Source of the DNA: an uncultured Eubacteriales bacterium
GTDB taxonomy: Bacteria > Bacillota > Clostridia > Christensenellales > Aristaeellaceae
Direction: 5' to 3'
Assembly (NCBI GenBank): GCA_902798105.1
Contig: CADBVG010000023.1
Location: forward strand, 1-51,081
Length of the DNA stretch: 51,081 nt
A program made the translations under genes and the position numbers. Positions 47,957 through 51,081 of this stretch are shown here, piece by piece; position 1 is the first letter of the stretch; the number at the start of each line of letters is the position of its first letter. Below the pieces are notes generated by a model. It did not search any database. It was not told the DNA's origin and saw nothing but the letters and a program-made list of their open reading frames with translations.

Positions 47957-48034
47957 TTTATGTTCATATTTGGAATGTGTTTTCATCAAATCCGCAGGTT
48001 TATGCGCATATTGATGCCTTATAACGATCATAAA
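47957..48034. promoter_or_regulatory. Three phased TTTATGNNCATATT operator-like sites
   Basis: TTTATGTTCATATT (47957-47970), TTTATGCGCATATT (47999-48012) and, inverted, ATAACGATCATAAA (48021-48034). Start spacings of 42 and 22 bp are four and two helical turns. They lie between the divergent ulaG and ulaE promoters, so a DeoR-type regulator could act on both. The rest of 47932-48160 is AT-rich with no gene. Confidence 0.6.
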
Positions 48035-48164
48035 CAGCTCCGGACGCGTTGAATTATTAAATTTATACCCGTTTTATGCCGGTTTGACGAAAGAATATGC
48101 TTTGAAACTTCCCCGTATTGTCAAATAATCGAAATATATTCGTACAACCTGCTGTCACGGCCTA

Positions 48165-48193
48165 TTGCAAAACAGAATCTTTTCCGATATAAT
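48165..48193 (+). promoter_or_regulatory. Promoter of ulaE
   Basis: TTGCAA (48165-48170), 17 bp, TATAAT (48188-48193). The expected start near 48200 lies inside MITE copy 6. Confidence 0.8.
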
Positions 48194-48195
48194 GT

Positions 48196-48305
48196 TAAGG
48201 AACTACCGCACAATACGGCGGCGCATCTGGCGGTGCCTTTTCCGACATCTGCTGCTTGCAGATTTCTCGATTTACCGCCAGTAAACCTTCGAAATCTTTT
48301 CCTTA
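48196..48305. mobile_element. MITE-like element, copy 6, in the ulaE leader
   Basis: 110 bp, left end TAAGGAACTACCGCACAAT, right end reduced to TTTTCCTTA, TA on both flanks. The interior matches one half of copy 7. It begins 2 bp after the -10 box of ulaE. Confidence 0.8.
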
Positions 48306-48368
48306 ATATCATATGGCGCATCTGATGCTTCCTGCCTTTGCAAATATTTATGAACGGGGAATCAGAAC

Positions 48369-49214
48369 ATGAAGAAGTATGCCATCGGCCTTTACGAAAA
48401 GGCCATGCCGCCAAGCCTGTCCTGGCGGGAGAAGCTGGCCTTTGCCAGGGAGGCCGGCTACGATTTCGTGGAGATCAGCATCGACGAGAAGGATGAAAAG
48501 CTGGCCCGCCTGGACTGGACGGCCGACGAGCGGCTGGAGCTGGTCAGGACCATGAAGGAGGTCGGCCTGCCCATCCGCAGCATGTGCCTGTCGGGCCACC
48601 GCAAGTATCCGCTGGGGGCCACCGACCCCGCTGTACGCGCCCGGGGCATGGAGATCATGGAGAAGGCCATCATGCTGGCCGACGACCTGGGCATCCGCAT
48701 CATCCAGCTGGCAGGCTACGACGTGTATTACGAGGAGGGCTCCGCCGACACCCGGGCCTGGTTCCTGGAGAACCTGAAGAAGGCCACGGAGATGGCCGCC
48801 GTGCGGGGCATCATGATGGGCTTTGAGACCATGGAGACCGACTTCATGAACACCGTCTGGAAGTCCATGTACTACGTGGACGCCGTGGGCAGCCCCTACC
48901 TGGGGGTCTACCCCGATTCCGGCAACCTGACCAACGCGGCGCTGTCCTCCGGCGGCAATGTGCTGGACGATTTGTACTCCGGCCGGGGCCACATCGTGGC
49001 GCTGCATTTGAAGGAGACCGTGCCCGGCGTGTTCCGCGAGGTGCCCTTCCTCACCGGCCATGTGGACTTCAATGCCATCATCCAGAAGGCCTGGGGCCTG
49101 GGCATCCGCCGCTATGTCACCGAGATGTGGTACGTGGGCAACGACGACACCTGGGCCGCGGACATCAAGTTTGCGTGCAGGAGCATGTCGGAGATACTGG
49201 ACCGTCAAGAATGA
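48369..49214 (+). CDS. ulaE: L-ribulose-5-phosphate 3-epimerase
   Basis: 281 residues of the AP-endonuclease-2/xylose-isomerase-like barrel, of the UlaE/SgbU family: YAIGLYEKAMPPSLSWREKL, GYDFVEISIDE, IQLAGYDVYYEEGS, MGFETMETDFMNT and VALHLKETVPGVFREVPF. It converts L-xylulose-5-phosphate to L-ribulose-5-phosphate in ascorbate breakdown. GGGGAA precedes the ATG. It is divergent from ulaG. Confidence 0.93.
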   Translation: MKKYAIGLYEKAMPPSLSWREKLAFAREAGYDFVEISIDEKDEKLARLDWTADERLELVRTMKEVGLPIRSMCLSGHRKYPLGATDPAVRARGMEIMEKAIMLADDLGIRIIQLAGYDVYYEEGSADTRAWFLENLKKATEMAAVRGIMMGFETMETDFMNTVWKSMYYVDAVGSPYLGVYPDSGNLTNAALSSGGNVLDDLYSGRGHIVALHLKETVPGVFREVPFLTGHVDFNAIIQKAWGLGIRRYVTEMWYVGNDDTWAADIKFACRSMSEILDRQE

Positions 49215-49495
49215 GGAATGAGGAATTAGGGAAATACCGCACAATACGGCGGCGCATCTGGCGGTGCCTTTTCCGACATCTGCTGCTTGCAGATTTCTCG
49301 ATTTACCGCCAGTAAACCTTCGAACTGCAATTGCATCTGTCGAAAAATTCACTCGCCAGCTGACCACCTTAATTGCGCGGTATTTCCTTAGGAATTAGGA
49401 AGGACGGTAAAATCCCTTGCGGGATTTATCAATCAAAGAAATCCGCGAGGATTTCTACAATCATTCCTCATTCCTCATTCCTAATTCCTAATTAA
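49212..49495. repeat. GAATGAGGAATTAGG-type repeat interrupted by the MITE
   Basis: Iterated GAATGAGGAATGAGGAATTAG (49210-49228) and its complement CATTCCTCATTCCTCATTCC (about 49463-49482) bound the unit, as inside copies 2 and 3 of the ATTCTGATTT repeats but without their end hairpins. Confidence 0.7.
49227..49390. mobile_element. MITE-like element, copy 7 (fullest copy)
   Basis: 164 bp with ends TAGGGAAATACCGCACAAT and ATTGCGCGGTATTTCCTTA. It contains both interior halves seen separately in copies 1, 2, 4 and 6. Flanks GGAAT-TA / TA-GGAATTAGG restore a continuous GGAATTAGGAATTAGG if the element plus one TA is removed, so it is inserted into another repeat. Confidence 0.85.
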
Positions 49496-49534
49496 TTGAA
49501 CAACGCGCCGCGCTCGCGGCGGAAAGGATATGCT

Positions 49535-50593
49535 ATGAAGATCGAGAAGAAGGTCATATCAAACCTCAACAAGTGCTACGCCATGTCGGAGATGACCTGG
49601 GAGGGGGAGCACCGCTTCCTGGTGGCGGCCGAGAAGCACGACCCCTGCTACGTGTTCGCCGAGGACGGCACCCAGCTGGACACGGTGTGGACCGAGCCCG
49701 GCGGCGTGATGACCATGACGCCCGTGCCCGGAACGGACGGCCAGTTCCTGGCCACCCATCAATTCTATTCCCCCAATGATTCCGCGAACGCGAAGATCGT
49801 CATCGCCACCGCGAAGAAGAAGGGGGAGTGGGAGATCCGCACGCTGTGCGAGGCCCCCTTCGTGCACCGCTTCGGCATTTTGAATCGCAACGGCACCAAC
49901 TACCTGCTGGTGTGCTGCCTGAAGAGCGACCACGAGTACAAGAACGACTGGCGCTTCCCCGGCGCGTGCTACGCCTCGGTGCTGCCCAGCGACCTGTCCG
50001 TGTTCAACGAGGATCACCAGCTGACCCTGGAGCCCATCATGGAGGACATGCTGCGCAACCACGGCTACAGCAAGGTCTGCATCGACGGCTACGAGGCCGG
50101 TGTGGTGGGCTGCGAGGAGGGCACCTTCCTGTTCCGCCCGCCCGTCGCCCCCGGCAAGGACTGGGAGATCGACCTGCTCAGCGCGGTGCCCTCCAGCGAT
50201 TCGGTGCTGATCGACTTCGACGGCGACGGCCAGCTGGAGCTGGGCGCCATCAGCCCCTTCCACGGCAACGCGCTGACCATTTTCCACCTGGACGAGTTCG
50301 GCAACTATGTGCCCACCTGGAAGTATCCCGCCCCCGAGAAGGAGACCGAGATGCTCCACGCCACCTGGGCCGGGCAGCTGCTGGGCAAGCCCACCTGGTG
50401 CGTGGGCTGGCGCAAGGGCACGAAGTGCACCATCGCCATCACCTATGAGGACGGGGCCTACAAGGCCGAGTTCATCGACCAGAACACCGGCTGCGCCAAT
50501 TTGATGCACTTCGTCAACGCCGCCGGCAAGGACGTGCTGGTGGCCACCAATCGGGAGATCGACGAGGTGGCGATGTACACGATCACGGAATAA
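49535..50593 (+). CDS. Beta-propeller-like (FG-GAP/VCBS type) protein of unknown function
   Basis: 352 residues, no signal peptide, so probably cytoplasmic. Repeated beta-strand blades and one clear calcium-type loop, DFDGDGQLELGAI (about residues 228-240), suggest a propeller. Other conserved-looking parts are TWEGEHRFLVAAEKHDPCY and LVATNREIDEVAMYT. I do not know its function. Following ulaE on the same strand suggests a role in the ascorbate or related sugar pathway. The ATG at 49535 follows GGAAAGGA by six bases. Confidence 0.7.
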   Translation: MKIEKKVISNLNKCYAMSEMTWEGEHRFLVAAEKHDPCYVFAEDGTQLDTVWTEPGGVMTMTPVPGTDGQFLATHQFYSPNDSANAKIVIATAKKKGEWEIRTLCEAPFVHRFGILNRNGTNYLLVCCLKSDHEYKNDWRFPGACYASVLPSDLSVFNEDHQLTLEPIMEDMLRNHGYSKVCIDGYEAGVVGCEEGTFLFRPPVAPGKDWEIDLLSAVPSSDSVLIDFDGDGQLELGAISPFHGNALTIFHLDEFGNYVPTWKYPAPEKETEMLHATWAGQLLGKPTWCVGWRKGTKCTIAITYEDGAYKAEFIDQNTGCANLMHFVNAAGKDVLVATNREIDEVAMYTITE

Positions 50594-50718
50594 TTATCCT
50601 GAGCTGTGGGGGAGACGACCTCTTCCGTCTTTCGATGAAAACTCAAGCGTTTTCATCGAAATCCACCTACCACGGGCCTGCCGGCCCCATCGACAGGGGT
50701 CTGCCGACCCGTTCTCGC

Positions 50719-50844
50719 TGAAAACTGTCCACCGGACAGTTTTCCGGGCGCTCGAACCACTGAAAACAGTCCACCGGACAGTTTTCCGGGCGCTCGAACC
50801 ACTGAAAACAGTCCACTGGACTGTTTTCCGGGCGCTCGATGCCC
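50719..50844. repeat. Three 42-bp tandem repeats, each a hairpin
   Basis: Units at 50719-50760, 50761-50802 and 50803-50844. Each has an inverted repeat GAAAAC(T/A)GTCC .. GGAC(A/T)GTTTTC. The variable pair is T/A, A/A and A/T in the three units. Confidence 0.85.
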
Positions 50845-51081
50845 CTGAAACGCAAGCTACGCTTGCTGGGGAAGGCTTTACGGTTGCGTGATACTCCAAA
50901 GCCTTCCCCAGCGACCGAAGGGAGCGATTCAGGGGGGCCGAAGGCCCTAGAGTGTGTTTCTAAAATGCCTGAAGCGCATTTTCGGCGTCTTTGCCTGCAT
51001 TTCTGCGTTGATTTCCCTTGACTTAGCCCCACTAAGCCTGCGGAAAATCGCCTTGAAATGCAGCCAAAGGTGCCGCGCCTC
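50841..51081. repeat. Terminal repeat-rich non-coding region
   Basis: A long imperfect inverted repeat (CTGGGGAAGGCTTT near 50867 with AAAGCCTTCCCCAG near 50899, outer arms CCCCTGAA/TTCAGGGG) is followed by a segment with CTTGACTTAGCCCCACTAAGCC, similar in style to MITE interiors. No gene is supported from 50594 to the end. Confidence 0.6.

Noticed and set aside
50719..50844. Possible CRISPR array
   Set aside because: Units are contiguous with no spacers, and each unit is a complete hairpin. No cas gene is present.
50594..50899. Minus-strand protein with 14-residue repeats
   Set aside because: It only translates the 42-bp hairpin repeats (42 is a multiple of three). There is no ribosome site, and the stem changes are compensatory at DNA/RNA level rather than protein level.

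Overview
The window looks like chromosomal DNA of a GC-rich, anaerobic member of the Clostridia (Bacillota), probably a gut or rumen organism. The reasons are two T-box riboswitches, strong Shine-Dalgarno sites, sigma-A type promoters (TTGACA / TATAAT), a one-chain pyruvate:ferredoxin oxidoreductase, HPr/PTS genes and an OhrR-type regulator. I cannot name the genus. Coding regions are GC-rich. A DUF262 gene (16165-18264) and a CHAP gene (about 15100-15650) are visibly AT-richer and look acquired.

Layout. 1-4155: nrdR, a PhoB/PhoR-type two-component pair and a TraX-family membrane protein. 4189-6121: a T-box riboswitch and the sodium:solute symporter it controls. 6483-7775: a protein with two fused ThyX-like halves. 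8042-14484: a circularly permuted GH3 glycosidase, a small orphan protein, an NSS-family sodium symporter and a GH13 glucosidase. 14781-18945: accessory DNA with a frameshifted secreted CHAP + leucine-rich-repeat gene, a DUF262/DUF1524 (GmrSD-like) defence candidate and a ParE/Phd-type toxin-antitoxin pair. 19046-28970: minus-strand metabolic genes, namely an acyl-ACP thioesterase, PFOR, a GNAT, and a leucine-type T-box operon encoding a LeuA-like protein without its metal ligands, an isomerase/acyl-CoA-ligase fusion and an amidohydrolase. 29005-31906: secreted and membrane proteins and a VanZ-like protein. 32056-37189: tRNA-Arg(CCU), gyrB and gyrA. 37432-41866: a PfkB kinase, a flavoprotein, a GreA-type factor, an OhrR-regulated redox operon and a HAD phosphatase. 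42042-50593: an L-ascorbate-type (ula) PTS locus with its own HPr, a DeoR regulator, a HAD enzyme, UlaG, UlaE and a beta-propeller-like protein.

The ula genes form a functional unit. UlaA/B/C and an HPr would import and phosphorylate ascorbate, UlaG would open the lactone and UlaE would epimerise the pentulose phosphate. A DeoR protein probably acts at three helically phased sites between the divergent ulaG and ulaE promoters. UlaD and UlaF are not in the window.

Intergenic space is full of repeats. The most notable is a MITE-like family of seven copies with TAAGGAAATACCGC ends, each flanked by TA. Three copies sit exactly on the TA of a gene's stop codon, one starts 2 bp after the -10 box of the ulaE promoter, and one is inserted inside another repeat. 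The strongest candidates for undescribed biology are the T-box operon around the metal-less LeuA homologue, the split-site double ThyX, and the stop-codon-seated MITE family.
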